64,000 bases of DNA from Sphingomonas sp. IBVSS2 (GTDB lineage Bacteria > Pseudomonadota > Alphaproteobacteria > Sphingomonadales > Sphingomonadaceae). Below are positions 41,225 through 51,060 of this stretch, in pieces (the first letter of the stretch is position 1; the number at the start of each line of letters is the position of its first letter). The notes beneath the pieces were generated by a model. That model had not been told where the DNA came from. It made no database searches and saw nothing but the letters and a program-made list of their open reading frames with translations. The DNA lies in assembly GCF_002127225.1 (NCBI RefSeq), contig NZ_NFUR01000001.1, forward strand, positions 683,592-747,591, written 5' to 3'. The translations under genes and the position numbers were made by a program.

Positions 41225-43708
41225 TTGGCGAGCAGCGCCGCATCTCTGTTCGACGCGCGAACGATCGCCGATCGATGGATCGCGGATTATTGCGGGTCCG
41301 CCGTCGCGGACGACGTGCTCTGCGCCCGGGCCGGAGGCGACCTCGCCTGGCAGGCGGTGTTCGAGGAGCTGGCCGGGCTTTCGGGCGACAATCTGGAAGG
41401 TGCGCGCGAGCGGGCGCATCGCCATGCCGAGGACATCGGCACGGGCTTCCGCGTCGCCGGCGAAGGCGAGGAGCGTCGCTGGCCGCTCTCTCCCGTCCCG
41501 CTGCTGATCCCCGAGGCCGAATGGCGAGGCATCGCCGCGGGCGTCGTCCAGCGCGCGCAAGTGATGGAGCGCGTGCTCGCCGATCTCTATGGCGAGGCGA
41601 GGCTGGTCGCCGACGGGCATCTGCCCGCCGCGCTCGTCACCGGCAGCCCGTTCTTCCTGCGCCCGCTCGGCAGGCTGGTGCCTCCGGGCGGCTGCCATCT
41701 CCAGGCGGTGGCGATCGACCTGGGCCGCGGTCCGGACGGCACATGGCGCGTGCTCGCCGACCATCTGCGCGCTCCGGCCGGCGCCGGCTATGCGCTCGAG
41801 AACCGGCTGGCGATGGCACAGGTGCTGGACGGGCTCCAGCTCCGGCTGAACATTGCCCGGCACGCACCCTTCTTCGCTGCCTTCCGCGAAGGCCTGGCCG
41901 CGCGCTGCCGGCGTGCGGAGCCCCGCATCGCGCTGCTCACCCCCGGCCGGCTCGATCCGAGCTATGCCGAGCAGGCGCATCTCGCCCGCTATCTCGGCTG
42001 GCTGCTGGTCGAGGGCGGCGATCTCGCGGTGCTCGACGACCGGCTCTATGTCCGCACCATCGCCGGGCTGAAGCGCGTCGATGCGCTGTGGCGCCGGCTC
42101 GATCCGCGGCTGCTCGACCCGCTGGCGCTCGACAGCCATTCGACCGTCGGCGTGCCGGGACTGATCGACGCGATGGCCGCGGGCAATGTCGTGATCGCCA
42201 ATGCACCGGGCGCGGGCCTGCTCGAGGCGCCGGCCTTTGCCGCCTTCCTCCCGCAGCTCGCCGAGCTGCTTACCGGCGAGGCGCTGAAACTGCCCGGCAT
42301 CGCCAGCTGGTGGTGCGGCCAGGATGCGGCGCGCGACCATGTCGAGGCGGCGCTCGACACGCTGCTCGTCGCGCCCGCCTTCGGCATCGCGCCCCTCGGC
42401 CTGCCCGAGGGCAAGTCGGTGCTCGGCGCGGCGCTCCAGGGCGAGGCGCGCGCCGCGCTGCGCGCCGACATGGCGCGCCGGCCGCAGGACTATGTCGGCC
42501 AGGAAGTCGTCCACCTCTCGACCATGCCGGTGGTGGCCGAGGGCCGGCTTGCCGCGCGCCCGTTCACGCTGCGGGTGTTCGCGGCGCGCGGGGCGGACGG
42601 CGCCTGGACGGTGCTCCCCGGCGGATTCGCGCGGATCGGGGAACATGCCGATGCCCGTGCCGCGGTGATGGGCGAGGGCATGTGGTCGGCCGATGTCTGC
42701 GTGCATGGTGCCGACCCGGTCGAGCCCGTCTCGCTGCTGCCCGCGGGCGATTCCACCCGGCTGCGGCGCAACCCGGGCACGCTTCCCAGCCGCGTCGCCG
42801 ACAACATGTTCTGGCTCGGCCGCTATCTGGAGCGGGGCGAGGCGCAGCTGGGGGTCATCCGGGTGCTGCTCGGCAATTCGATCAGCGCGGACACCGGCGC
42901 CGCCCTTGCGGCGGACACGGTGCGCCGGCTCGCCGACATCCTGGTCGCCGGCAACGCCGCGCCGGCGCCCCAGGCGCTCCGCCGCGCCGATCTGACCGAG
43001 CTTGCCCGTGCGGCGCTGGAGGATGGTGCGGGATGGTATAGCGTTGCCGCGATCAACGCCCAGGCGCGCATGATCGGCGCCGTCTCGCGCGACCGGCTGG
43101 CGGCGGACATGGCGCGGCTGCTCGACGCACCCTTCCCGGCGCGCGGGGGCCTGCTGGACAAGGCCGGCTCGCTCCAGCGGCGCTATTCGGCGCTGGCCGG
43201 GCTCGCCGCCGAGCATATGGGGCGCACCGATGCCTGGCGGTTCCACGACATGGGCCGGCGGATCGAGCGTGCGCTGGCGACCCTCCGCTTCCTGCGCGCC
43301 TTCGGCCGCGTGGGCGCGACCGGCGACGATCTCGGCACGCTGCTCGACCTGGCGGACAGCCAGATCAGCTATCGCCAGCGCTATCTGACCGGCATCGCCC
43401 GCGTGCCGGTGCTCGACCTGGTCGCGCTCGATCCGGGCAACCCGCGCGGCATCGCCCATCAGGTGGCGGCGATCTCGGGCCATCTGGACGCGCTGCCGGT
43501 GCTCTCCGACGACGGGCTGGCCGAGCCGCAGCAGGAGCAGGCACGCGAACTGGCGGCGATCCTGGTGACTGCGCACGCGACGCGGATAGAGGATGCGACG
43601 CTCGCGGGGCTGGAGCAGCGTCTCGGCCGGCTCTCCGATGCCGTCGCGCGGCGCTATTTCCTGCAGGGGGCGGAGCCGCTGCGCGCCGCCGGGCTCGTCC
43701 TCGCCTGA
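41225..43708 (+). CDS. circularly permuted ATP-grasp / alpha-E domain fusion protein
   Basis: The 827-residue protein joins two domains that are usually separate genes. Residues 1 to about 510 form a circularly permuted type 2 ATP-grasp enzyme (VMERVLADLYGEARL, HLQAVAIDLGRGPDGTWRVLADH, LENRLAMAQ and GKSVLGAAL). Residues from about 518 form an alpha-E domain beginning LPSRVADNMFWLGRYLERGE. Comparative work on such clusters predicts peptide-bond or peptide-tag formation, with the transglutaminase-like neighbour acting as peptidase or amidotransferase; nothing is proven. It starts at a TTG and overlaps the next gene (TGATG). Confidence 0.92.
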   Translation: MASSAASLFDARTIADRWIADYCGSAVADDVLCARAGGDLAWQAVFEELAGLSGDNLEGARERAHRHAEDIGTGFRVAGEGEERRWPLSPVPLLIPEAEWRGIAAGVVQRAQVMERVLADLYGEARLVADGHLPAALVTGSPFFLRPLGRLVPPGGCHLQAVAIDLGRGPDGTWRVLADHLRAPAGAGYALENRLAMAQVLDGLQLRLNIARHAPFFAAFREGLAARCRRAEPRIALLTPGRLDPSYAEQAHLARYLGWLLVEGGDLAVLDDRLYVRTIAGLKRVDALWRRLDPRLLDPLALDSHSTVGVPGLIDAMAAGNVVIANAPGAGLLEAPAFAAFLPQLAELLTGEALKLPGIASWWCGQDAARDHVEAALDTLLVAPAFGIAPLGLPEGKSVLGAALQGEARAALRADMARRPQDYVGQEVVHLSTMPVVAEGRLAARPFTLRVFAARGADGAWTVLPGGFARIGEHADARAAVMGEGMWSADVCVHGADPVEPVSLLPAGDSTRLRRNPGTLPSRVADNMFWLGRYLERGEAQLGVIRVLLGNSISADTGAALAADTVRRLADILVAGNAAPAPQALRRADLTELARAALEDGAGWYSVAAINAQARMIGAVSRDRLAADMARLLDAPFPARGGLLDKAGSLQRRYSALAGLAAEHMGRTDAWRFHDMGRRIERALATLRFLRAFGRVGATGDDLGTLLDLADSQISYRQRYLTGIARVPVLDLVALDPGNPRGIAHQVAAISGHLDALPVLSDDGLAEPQQEQARELAAILVTAHATRIEDATLAGLEQRLGRLSDAVARRYFLQGAEPLRAAGLVLA

Positions 43709-44598
43709 TGCTCTATCGCATCCGCCACGTCACCCGGTTCGACTATGCCCAGCCGGCGGCGTTCGCGCGCTGCAACCTGCGGCTGAAGCCGATACCATGG
43801 TCCGGCCAGCAGGTGCTCGACCATGCCCTGTCGGTCGAGCCCGGCGGGCGCATCTTCCCGGCGCGGGCGGAGGCGGGGCTCGCCAATGTCGTGCGGCTGG
43901 TGCTCGAGGCGCCGACCAGCACGCTGACGATCGAGAGCAGCGCGCGCATCCGGGTCGACCGGCCGATCCCGGTCCCGTCGCCGGGCGACCGCACGCTCGC
44001 CGATATCGCCCGGCTGGCGCGGGCGAGCCGCGACGCTTCGCCGGCGGGCCCGGCCGCCTATCTCTTCCCCTCGCCGCAGATTCCGCTCGACGCGGCGATC
44101 GCCGAATGGTGCGCGCCCGATCTGGCGCCCGATCGCGGGGTGCTCGATGCCGCCCATGCGCTTGCCATGCGGATCCAGCGCAGCTTCGATTTCGATCCCA
44201 GCGCCACGCTGGTCGACACGCCGCCGCGTGCCGCCTTCGACAAGCGGCGGGGCGTCTGCCAGGATTTCGCGCAGATCATGATCTCGGGCCTGCGCGCCGC
44301 CGGCCTGCCCGCCGCCTATGTCTCCGGATATCTCCGCACGCTGCCGCCGCCGGGACGGCCGCGGCTGGTGGGCGCGGATGCGACGCATGCCTGGGTGCTG
44401 GTCTGGGCCGGGCCCGAGCTCGGCTGGGTCGGGGTCGACCCCACCAACGGTATCTGGATGGCGGAGGACCATGTCGTAGTCGCGATCGGCCGCGACTATG
44501 CCGAGATCGCGCCGATCGACGGCATCGTCCTGGGATCGGGCGCGCAGGACATGCACGTCTCGGTCGATGTCGAGCCGCTGGACGAGGCGCCGGCATAG
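43708..44598 (+). CDS. transglutaminase-like cysteine peptidase
   Basis: The 296-residue protein has a bacterial transglutaminase N-terminal domain (YRIRHVTRFDYAQPAAFARC, typical of this group). The catalytic domain follows with C184 in RRGVCQDFAQIM, H227 in DATHAWVLVW and D244 in GVDPTNG, a complete papain-like triad. It is always found with the ATP-grasp/alpha-E protein in this type of locus, and its start overlaps that gene by one base. It probably cuts or transfers peptides made or tagged by the partner. The substrate is unknown. Confidence 0.93.
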   Translation: MLYRIRHVTRFDYAQPAAFARCNLRLKPIPWSGQQVLDHALSVEPGGRIFPARAEAGLANVVRLVLEAPTSTLTIESSARIRVDRPIPVPSPGDRTLADIARLARASRDASPAGPAAYLFPSPQIPLDAAIAEWCAPDLAPDRGVLDAAHALAMRIQRSFDFDPSATLVDTPPRAAFDKRRGVCQDFAQIMISGLRAAGLPAAYVSGYLRTLPPPGRPRLVGADATHAWVLVWAGPELGWVGVDPTNGIWMAEDHVVVAIGRDYAEIAPIDGIVLGSGAQDMHVSVDVEPLDEAPA

Positions 44599-44673
44599 CC
44601 TTCGTTGTTTGCTTCCCGGGCCTTGCGTTAGCGGGCGGACACGCCGAAATACGGCGCGTTCGAAGGGGTTTTG

Positions 44674-45627
44674 ATGGCAGCTGATCCGTATTCCGTCCTG
44701 AACGTTGCGCGTGGCGCGAGCGAGGCCGATATCAAAAAGGCCTATCGCAAGCTCGCCAAGGAGCTGCATCCGGACCGCAACAAGGACAATCCCAAGGCGG
44801 CGGAGAAGTTCAGCCAGGTCACCCAGGCCTATGACCTGCTGACCGACAAGGACAAGCGCGCCCGCTTCGATCGCGGCGAGATCGACGGCGACGGCAATCC
44901 CGTGAATCCGTTCGGCGGCTTCGGCTCGGGCATGGGCAGTGGCGGGCAGGGCGGCTTCCGCGCCGATTTCGGCGGCGGCGGCGAGGCCGGCGGATTCGGC
45001 GACATCTTCGAGGGGCTGTTCGGCGGCATGGGCGCGCGCCGCGGTGGCGGCGGCTTCTCCGGGGGCTTCGGCGATTTCGGCCGCCGCGCCGCGCCAAAGG
45101 GCGCGAACATCGCCTATCGCCTGGCGGTGAGCTTCGAGGATGCGGCCAGGCTGGCGGCACAGCGCATCACGCTGCGCGACGGCAAGACGATCGACCTCAA
45201 GCTTCCCGCCGGGCTCGAATCCGGCACCCAGATGCGCCTTGCCGGCAAGGGCGAGGAAGGGCCCGGCGGCGCGGGCGACGCGATCGTGACGATCGAGATC
45301 CAGCCGCATCGCTTCTTCCAGCGCGAGGGCGACGATATCCGGCTCGACCTGCCGGTGACTCTGTCCGAGGCCGTGCTCGGCGCCGAAGTGCGCGTGCCGA
45401 CGCCCGATGGCGCGGTGATGCTCAAGGTGCCCAAGGGCTCCTCCTCGGGCAAGACGCTGCGCCTCAAGGGCCGCGGCTTCCACAAAAGGGGCGCGGGGTC
45501 CGCGGGCGGGCGCGGCGACCTGCTCGTCACGCTGATGGTCGAGCTGCCGGTGGACGACGATGCGCTGATCGAGTTCGCCAGGGGCTGGAACGACAAGGGG
45601 AACCCGCGTGGCCGCATGGGCGTCTAA
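44674..45627 (+). CDS. DnaJ/CbpA-like co-chaperone
   Basis: The 317-residue protein has a J-domain at residues 1-68 ([20 protein letters not shown] and the diagnostic HPD in LHPDRNKDN). A Gly/Phe-rich linker lies at about 80-145, and two DnaJ C-terminal beta domains follow. The zinc-finger domain of DnaJ is missing, so it is a class II (CbpA-like) Hsp40. It stimulates an Hsp70 ATPase; no dnaK is in the window. GAAGGGG lies before the ATG at 44674. It is followed 6 bases later by the yihY gene. Confidence 0.93.
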   Translation: MAADPYSVLNVARGASEADIKKAYRKLAKELHPDRNKDNPKAAEKFSQVTQAYDLLTDKDKRARFDRGEIDGDGNPVNPFGGFGSGMGSGGQGGFRADFGGGGEAGGFGDIFEGLFGGMGARRGGGGFSGGFGDFGRRAAPKGANIAYRLAVSFEDAARLAAQRITLRDGKTIDLKLPAGLESGTQMRLAGKGEEGPGGAGDAIVTIEIQPHRFFQREGDDIRLDLPVTLSEAVLGAEVRVPTPDGAVMLKVPKGSSSGKTLRLKGRGFHKRGAGSAGGRGDLLVTLMVELPVDDDALIEFARGWNDKGNPRGRMGV

Positions 45628-45633
45628 CACCTT

Positions 45634-46584
45634 GTGACAACAGGGGAAGATTCGGGCGACGCGAAAGCGGGGCCGGGGCTTGGATCCCGCGTCCTCGCCT
45701 TGCTCGCCCGCATCGGACTGGGGCCCCGATTCTGGCATGTGGTCAAGCGGGTGCTGGTCGGCACCTTCACCGACGGATTCACCTATGCCGGCAATCTTGC
45801 CTATCTCAGCCTGGTCACGCTCTTCCCCTTCTTCATCGTCGCCGCCGCGATCGCCCAGCTGATCGGCCGCAGCTCCGAGGGCATCCACACGCTCGAGGCG
45901 TTCCTGCGCACCGTGCCGCCCGACGTGGCCGAGCTGCTGCGCAAGCCGGTGTCGGACGTGCTGATGGCGCGGACCGGCAACCTGTTGTGGTTCGGCGCGA
46001 TCGTCGGCCTGTGGACGGTGGCCGGCTTCATCGAGACGATCCGCGGCATATTGCGCCAGGCGTACGGCGTCCGCTCGGGCACGCCCTTCTGGCAATATCG
46101 GCTGGGGGCGATCGGGATGATCATCGCCTCGGTGATCATCACCATGGCGGCGTTCAGCTTCCAGGTGATCCTGACCGGCGTCGAGCAGTTCCTCTACACA
46201 ATCTTCCCCTGGGCATCCGAGGCGCAGCGCATCGTCTCGCTCAGCAAGATCGCGCCCGCCATCGCACTGTTCGGGGCGCTCTACATCCTGTTCTACTCGC
46301 TCACGCCCGGCCGCTACCGGAAGAGCAAATGCCCCAAATGGCCGGGCGCGCTGTTCACTGCGGCCTGGTGGCTGCTGGTCACCGCGCTGCTGCCCAAGAT
46401 CCTCGGCACGCTCGGCAATTACGACCTGACCTATGGCAGCCTGGCCGGCGTGATGATCGCGCTGATCTTCTTCTTTCTCGTCGGACTGGGGCTCGTCGTC
46501 GGTGCGGAGTTGAACGCGGCTCTGGCGGAAACGCCCGAGAACGGTCTAGAGGAGCCCAGAGAAAGGGAGAATACGCCGTCGTGA
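45634..46584 (+). CDS. YihY/BrkB family inner-membrane protein
   Basis: The 316-residue membrane protein has about six segments. Typical family blocks are FTYAGNLAYLSLVTLFPFFIV, WTVAGFIETIRGILRQAYGV and the closing GVMIALIFFFLVGLGLVVGAELNAAL. YihY/BrkB proteins were once called ribonuclease BN, but are membrane proteins of unknown function. It starts at a GTG and ends in a GTGA overlap with fabI. The run from here to aroC overlaps gene by gene, indicating one transcript, although the functions do not form a known pathway. Confidence 0.9.
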   Translation: MTTGEDSGDAKAGPGLGSRVLALLARIGLGPRFWHVVKRVLVGTFTDGFTYAGNLAYLSLVTLFPFFIVAAAIAQLIGRSSEGIHTLEAFLRTVPPDVAELLRKPVSDVLMARTGNLLWFGAIVGLWTVAGFIETIRGILRQAYGVRSGTPFWQYRLGAIGMIIASVIITMAAFSFQVILTGVEQFLYTIFPWASEAQRIVSLSKIAPAIALFGALYILFYSLTPGRYRKSKCPKWPGALFTAAWWLLVTALLPKILGTLGNYDLTYGSLAGVMIALIFFFLVGLGLVVGAELNAALAETPENGLEEPRERENTPS

Positions 46585-47384
46585 CCGGATTGATGCAGGG
46601 CAAGCGCGGGCTGATCATGGGCCTCGCCAATGACAAGAGCCTCGCCTGGGGCATCGCGAAGAAGCTCAGCGAACAGGGTGCCGAGCTGGCGTTCAGCTAT
46701 CAGGGCGATGCGCTGCTGAAGCGGGTGAAGCCGCTCGCCGAGCAGCTGGGCTCGGATACGCTGATCGATTGCGACGTGTCGGACATGGACGCGCTCGACA
46801 CGGCGTTCGACACGCTCAAGGCGAAATGGCCGACGATCGACTTCGTCGTCCACGCGATCGGCTTCTCGGACAAGTCGCAGCTGCGCGGGAAGTTCTACGA
46901 CACCACGCTCGACAATTTCCTGATGACCATGAACATCTCGGCCTATTCCCTGGTCGCGGTGGCCAAGCGCGCGCGCGAGATGATGCCGGACGGCGGCTCG
47001 ATCCTGACGCTCACCTATTACGGTGCCGAGAAGGTGATCCCGCACTATAACGTGATGGGCGTCGCCAAGGCCGCGCTGGAGACCAGCGTGAAATATCTCG
47101 CGGTCGACATGGGGCCGGAGAATATCCGCGTGAACGCGATCTCGGCCGGCCCGATCCAGACCCTGGCCGCGCGCGGGATCGGCGACTTCAACTATATCCT
47201 CAAGTGGAACGAGCTGAACTCGCCGCTCCGCCGCACCGTGACGATCGAGGATGTCGGCGGCGCCGGGCTCTACATGCTCTCGGACCTGTCGGCCGGCGTC
47301 ACCGGCGAGATCCACCATGTCGATTCGGGCTATAACGTGATCGGCATGAAGGCCGAGGACGCGCCGGACATCGCGCTTTCGTGA
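46581..47384 (+). CDS. fabI: enoyl-ACP reductase FabI
   Basis: The 267-residue NADH-dependent enzyme reduces the enoyl group in the last step of each fatty-acid elongation round. It shows the [20 protein letters not shown] cofactor loop, and catalytic tyrosines and lysine at Y146, Y156 and K163, the same numbers as in E. coli FabI (here in [18 protein letters not shown]). The C-terminal [16 protein letters not shown] is also diagnostic. It is the target of triclosan-type inhibitors in related bacteria. It starts at a GTG overlapping the yihY stop and ends overlapping the GNAT gene. Confidence 0.96.
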   Translation: MTGLMQGKRGLIMGLANDKSLAWGIAKKLSEQGAELAFSYQGDALLKRVKPLAEQLGSDTLIDCDVSDMDALDTAFDTLKAKWPTIDFVVHAIGFSDKSQLRGKFYDTTLDNFLMTMNISAYSLVAVAKRAREMMPDGGSILTLTYYGAEKVIPHYNVMGVAKAALETSVKYLAVDMGPENIRVNAISAGPIQTLAARGIGDFNYILKWNELNSPLRRTVTIEDVGGAGLYMLSDLSAGVTGEIHHVDSGYNVIGMKAEDAPDIALS

Positions 47385-47908
47385 GCATCGCCATTCGCCC
47401 TGCGACGGGCGGGGATGTCGCCGCGATCGATGCCTTGCTGCGCCGCGCCTTTCCGGCGGAGGACGAGGCCAGGCTGGTCCAGCGGCTGTGCATCGACGGC
47501 GACATGGTGCTGACCCTGGTGGCGGACGACGAGGAGACCGGCGCGCTCGCCGGCATGATCGCGTTCAGCCGGATGGACGTGGCGATCGCCGGCAAGCCGA
47601 TCGCGGCGGTGGCGCTCGCGCCGCTGGCGGTGGGGGCGGCCTGGCGCAGGCAGGGCGTGGGCGAGGCGCTGGTGCAGGCCGGGATCGCCCAGCTTGCCGA
47701 TGCGGGCGCGATGCTTGCCTTCGTGCTCGGCGATCCGGCTTATTATGGCCGCTTCGGCTTCGCGGCGGAATGGGCGCGCGGATTTGCCTCGCCCTATGCC
47801 GGCGACTATCTGATGGCGCTGCCGTTGCAGGGCGGCGCCATGCCGTGCGGGGTGCGCGGCGCCGCGACGCACGCACCGGCGTTCGCGCAACTGGGCGGGG
47901 AATCGTGA
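47381..47908 (+). CDS. GNAT family N-acetyltransferase
   Basis: The 175-residue protein fits the Gcn5-related acetyltransferase fold, of the YhbS-like kind. It has [20 protein letters not shown], then the acetyl-CoA-binding strand and loop [26 protein letters not shown] (the Q/RxxGxG/A pattern) and [18 protein letters not shown] near residue 115. The acceptor is unknown. Its GTG start overlaps fabI by four bases, and its stop overlaps aroC by four bases, so it is embedded in a coupled run of genes. Confidence 0.9.
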   Translation: MSIAIRPATGGDVAAIDALLRRAFPAEDEARLVQRLCIDGDMVLTLVADDEETGALAGMIAFSRMDVAIAGKPIAAVALAPLAVGAAWRRQGVGEALVQAGIAQLADAGAMLAFVLGDPAYYGRFGFAAEWARGFASPYAGDYLMALPLQGGAMPCGVRGAATHAPAFAQLGGES

Positions 47909-48975
47909 GCTTCAACACCTTCGGACGCGTCTTCCGCTTCACCACCTGGGGCGAAAGCCACGGCCCGGCGCTCGGTGCGGTCGTGGACGGCTGCCCGCCG
48001 GGGCTGGCCCTGTCCGAGGGCGGCATCCAGCCCTTCCTCGACAAGCGCCGCCCGGGCCAGTCGCGCTTCACCACCCAGCGCCAGGAGCCGGACCAGGTCC
48101 GCATCCTCTCGGGCGTGTTCGAGGGGCGCACGACCGGCACCCCGATCGCGCTGCACATCGACAATGTCGACCAGCGCTCCAAGGATTATTCGGAAGTCGC
48201 CAAGGCCTATCGCCCCGGCCATGCCGACTATGCCTATGACGCCAAATACGGCTTTCGCGACTATCGCGGCGGCGGCCGCAGCTCGGCGCGCGAGACGGCG
48301 GCGCGGGTGGCAGCGGGCGCGGTGGCGCGGCTGGTGATTCCCGAAGTCACGATCCTCGCCTGGGTGGAAGCGATCGGCGGCGACGCGATCGACTATGCCA
48401 ATTTCGATGCGGCCGAGATCGGCAACAACCCGTTCTTCTGCCCCGATGCGGAAGCGGCGAAGCGCTGGGAGGCGCTGGTCGACGGCGCGCGCAAGGCGGG
48501 CTCGTCCCTCGGCGCAGTGATCGCCTGCGAGGCGAGCGGGGTGCCCGCCGGCTGGGGGGCGCCGCTCTACGCCAAGCTCGACAGCGAACTGGCCGCCGCC
48601 TGCATGTCGATCAATGCCGTGAAGGGCGTCGAGATCGGCGACGGCTTCGCGGCCGCCGCGCTCACCGGCGAGCAGAATGCCGATGCGATGCGCCCGGGCA
48701 ATGACGGCAGGCCCGTCTTCCTGGCCAACCATGCCGGCGGCATCGCCGGCGGCATTTCGACCGGCCAGCCGGTGCGCGTGCGCGTGGCGTTCAAGCCGAC
48801 CAGCTCGATCCTGACGCCGGTCGAGACCGTGACGCGCGAAGGCGATGCGACCGAGATCATGACTAAGGGGCGCCATGATCCCTGTGTCGGCATCCGCGGC
48901 GTGCCGGTGGTCGAGGCGATGGTCGCACTCGTCCTCGCAGACCAGAAGCTGCTCCACCGCGCGCAGACGGGCTGA
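47905..48975 (+). CDS. aroC: chorismate synthase
   Basis: The 356-residue FMN-dependent enzyme converts 5-enolpyruvylshikimate 3-phosphate to chorismate, the branch point for aromatic amino acids. Family motifs are the N-terminal [19 protein letters not shown], then [20 protein letters not shown] and the C-terminal [18 protein letters not shown]. The GTG at 47905 overlaps the GNAT stop. It is the last gene of the overlapping run; the following 190 bases hold no gene. Confidence 0.97.
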   Translation: MSFNTFGRVFRFTTWGESHGPALGAVVDGCPPGLALSEGGIQPFLDKRRPGQSRFTTQRQEPDQVRILSGVFEGRTTGTPIALHIDNVDQRSKDYSEVAKAYRPGHADYAYDAKYGFRDYRGGGRSSARETAARVAAGAVARLVIPEVTILAWVEAIGGDAIDYANFDAAEIGNNPFFCPDAEAAKRWEALVDGARKAGSSLGAVIACEASGVPAGWGAPLYAKLDSELAAACMSINAVKGVEIGDGFAAAALTGEQNADAMRPGNDGRPVFLANHAGGIAGGISTGQPVRVRVAFKPTSSILTPVETVTREGDATEIMTKGRHDPCVGIRGVPVVEAMVALVLADQKLLHRAQTG

Positions 48976-49168
48976 GCGCCCCGAAGCCCGAGGCGGGGTG
49001 TGATCTTCCCCTCCCGACGACCTTCGCTTCTTCGGCCCGTCCCTCGTCCGGCTCGGCTCGCTGCCCAGCCGTGCGCGGGCCGGGGCTGGCCGTAACATCG
49101 GGAAACAATCCGGACATGCGCGGCGGCTCGAAGGGTCTCCGGCAAAAACCGAAGGAGGATTGCCCCGT

Positions 49169-49441
49169 ATGTTGCTCAAGACCCTGATCGGCGCCGCGGC
49201 GCTGCTGGCTGCCCCCGCGGCCTTCGCCCAGACCACTTCTCCCACCGATCCGTCCGCGACGCCGCCGACGGAACATCCCGCTCCTGCGCCGGCACCCGAT
49301 CCGGGCGCCAATCCCCCGGCGCCCGCGCCGGATGCCGCCACGGCCACGCCCGCGCCCGATCCGGCTTCCCCCAGCCATGATCCGGCGATGTCCGAGGATT
49401 CGGACAAGCGCGGCAAGAAGGACAAGAAGAAGCCCCATTAA
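49169..49441 (+). CDS. small exported Pro/Ala-rich protein
   Basis: The 90-residue product is not a recognised family. A signal peptide (MLLKTLIGAAALLAAPAAFAQ in shorter terms, cleaved about residue 21) is followed by a low-complexity Pro/Ala/Thr stretch with PAPAPDPGANPPAPAPD-type repeats. A charged Lys-rich end follows, KRGKKDKKKPH. AAGGAGG ten bases before the ATG at 49169 supports translation. The composition suggests a disordered periplasmic or surface protein. It is followed by a hairpin terminator. Confidence 0.7.
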   Translation: MLLKTLIGAAALLAAPAAFAQTTSPTDPSATPPTEHPAPAPAPDPGANPPAPAPDAATATPAPDPASPSHDPAMSEDSDKRGKKDKKKPH

Positions 49442-49459
49442 GGGCTCTTGACGCAGGGG

Positions 49460-49494
49460 ATGCGCTACCCGCTCTGGCCGGACGGGTAGCGCAT
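49460..49494. terminator. hairpin terminator between convergent genes
   Basis: A perfect 12-base-pair stem, ATGCGCTACCCG (49460-49471) with CGGGTAGCGCAT (49483-49494), has an 11-base loop. It lies downstream of the small exported-protein gene and, on the other strand, beyond the purA repeats. There is no clear T-run, so confidence as an intrinsic terminator is moderate. Confidence 0.55.
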
Positions 49495-49499
49495 TGCCC

Positions 49500-49668
49500 C
49501 GATCGGTCCGCGAAGGGACCGGGGCCAGGCCGGATCGGTCCGCGAAGGGACCGGGGCCAGGCCGGATCGGTCCGCGAAGGGATCGCGGACCAGGCCAAAT
49601 CAGTCCGCGAAGGGATCGCGGACCAGGCCAAATCAGTCCGCGAAGGGATCGCGGACCAGGATCGTGTC
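49500..49668 (-). repeat. five tandem copies of the purA 3' end, each a hairpin
   Basis: The sequence TCCGCGAAGGGA recurs at 49507, 49539, 49571, 49604 and 49637, a period of 32, 32, 33 and 33 bases. The copy at 49637 is the end of purA itself; the one at 49604 repeats the tail with its own TGA. The three purA-side copies contain GTCCGCGA-AGGGA-TCGCGGAC, a perfect 8-base-pair hairpin. The two outer copies have diverged to a CGGTCC/GGACCG stem. The array looks like repeated duplication of the purA tail and may terminate or protect the purA transcript. Confidence 0.9.
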
Positions 49669-50922
49669 CTCGCGCTCGGGGCTGGTCGAGACCAGGGTCA
49701 CCGGACAGCGGATCAGTTCCTCCACGCGGCGGATATATTTGATGGCGGCTGCCGGCAATTCGGCCCAGCTGCGCGCGCCGGCGGTGGTTTCCTGCCAGCC
49801 CGGCATGGTTTCCCATACCGGCTCGACCGCGGCCTGATCGGCGGCGTTCGAGGGATAATAGTCGATCTCCTCGCCGCGCAGCCGATAGCCGACGCAGACC
49901 TTGATCTCGTCGAAGCCGTCGAGCACGTCGAGCTTGGTCAGCGCGATGCCGGTGATGCCGGAGACGGCGGCCGACTGGCGCAGCAGCACCGCGTCGAGCC
50001 AGCCGCAGCGGCGCTTGCGTCCGGTGACGGTGCCGAACTCGCGGCCGCGTGTGCCCAGCCGCTCGCCCACGTCATTGTCCTGCTCGGCGGGGAAGGGACC
50101 CGAGCCGACGCGGGTGGTATAGGCCTTGGCGATCCCCAGCACGAAGCCGACCGCGCCCGGGCCCATGCCCGAGCCCGAAGCGGCGGTGCCCGCCACCGTG
50201 TTCGACGAAGTGACGAACGGATAGGTGCCGTGATCGATGTCGAGCAGCACGCCCTGCGCGCCTTCGAACAGGATGCGGCGGCCGCGTTCGCGCGCGGCAT
50301 TGAGCGCGCGCCACACCGGCTGGGCGAAAGGCAGGACGAAGCCGGCGATCTCGCGCAGCTGCTCGATCAGCGCCGCGCGGTCGATCGGCGGCTCGCCGAA
50401 GCCGGCGCGCAGCGCGTCGTGATGCGCGGTCAGGCGATCGAGCTGGGGGCCGAGATCGTCGAGATGCGCCAGGTCGCAGACGCGGATGGCGCGGCGACCC
50501 ACCTTGTCCTCATAGGCGGGGCCGATGCCGCGCCGGGTAGTGCCGATCTTGCCGGCACCGCTCGCATCCTCGCGCAGCCCGTCCAGGTCGCGGTGGAAGG
50601 GAAGGATCAGCGGGCAATTGTCCGCCACCATCAGCGTATCCGGCGTCACGTCCACGCCCTGGGCGCGGATCCGCTCCACTTCGTCGCGCAGCGCCCAGGG
50701 ATCGAGCACCACGCCATTGCCGATCACCGAAGGGGTGCCGCGCACGATGCCCGAGGGGAGCAGCGAGAGCTTGTAGACATTCTCGCCGACCACCAGCGTG
50801 TGGCCGGCATTGTGGCCGCCCTGGAAGCGCACGACCATGTCGGCGCGTTCGGCGAGCCAGTCGACGATCTTGCCCTTGCCTTCGTCGCCCCATTGGGCGC
50901 CGATAACCGCTACATTTGCCAT
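49633..50922 (-). CDS. purA: adenylosuccinate synthase
   Basis: The 429-residue GTP-dependent enzyme joins aspartate to IMP in the first committed step of AMP synthesis. It begins [22 protein letters not shown] (GTP P-loop), with the active-site histidine in [13 protein letters not shown], and continues through the IMP site [14 protein letters not shown] to [13 protein letters not shown] at the end. Length and motifs are complete, so the protein is intact. Its last 11 codons and stop are the parental unit of a tandem repeat that follows the gene. Confidence 0.97.
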   Translation of the reverse strand: MANVAVIGAQWGDEGKGKIVDWLAERADMVVRFQGGHNAGHTLVVGENVYKLSLLPSGIVRGTPSVIGNGVVLDPWALRDEVERIRAQGVDVTPDTLMVADNCPLILPFHRDLDGLREDASGAGKIGTTRRGIGPAYEDKVGRRAIRVCDLAHLDDLGPQLDRLTAHHDALRAGFGEPPIDRAALIEQLREIAGFVLPFAQPVWRALNAARERGRRILFEGAQGVLLDIDHGTYPFVTSSNTVAGTAASGSGMGPGAVGFVLGIAKAYTTRVGSGPFPAEQDNDVGERLGTRGREFGTVTGRKRRCGWLDAVLLRQSAAVSGITGIALTKLDVLDGFDEIKVCVGYRLRGEEIDYYPSNAADQAAVEPVWETMPGWQETTAGARSWAELPAAAIKYIRRVEELIRCPVTLVSTSPEREDTILVRDPFAD

Positions 50923-51060
50923 GGATACACGTCTCCGCCTGCCGGGGCGGGCCCGAAGCCGCCCTTCGACAGGACTCGGCGGCTGGGCGGTACGGTGGCC
51001 GGGGCGCGGGGCGCCGGAGCCGCGGCGCGCATGGCCCCTGGGGGCGATTCGGTCAAGACC

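Noticed and set aside
49494..49742. An 82-residue frame reading through the purA repeats on the plus strand ([10 protein letters not shown] repeats).
   Set aside because: It exists only because the repeat unit lacks stops on that strand. There is no ribosome site, and it overlaps purA.
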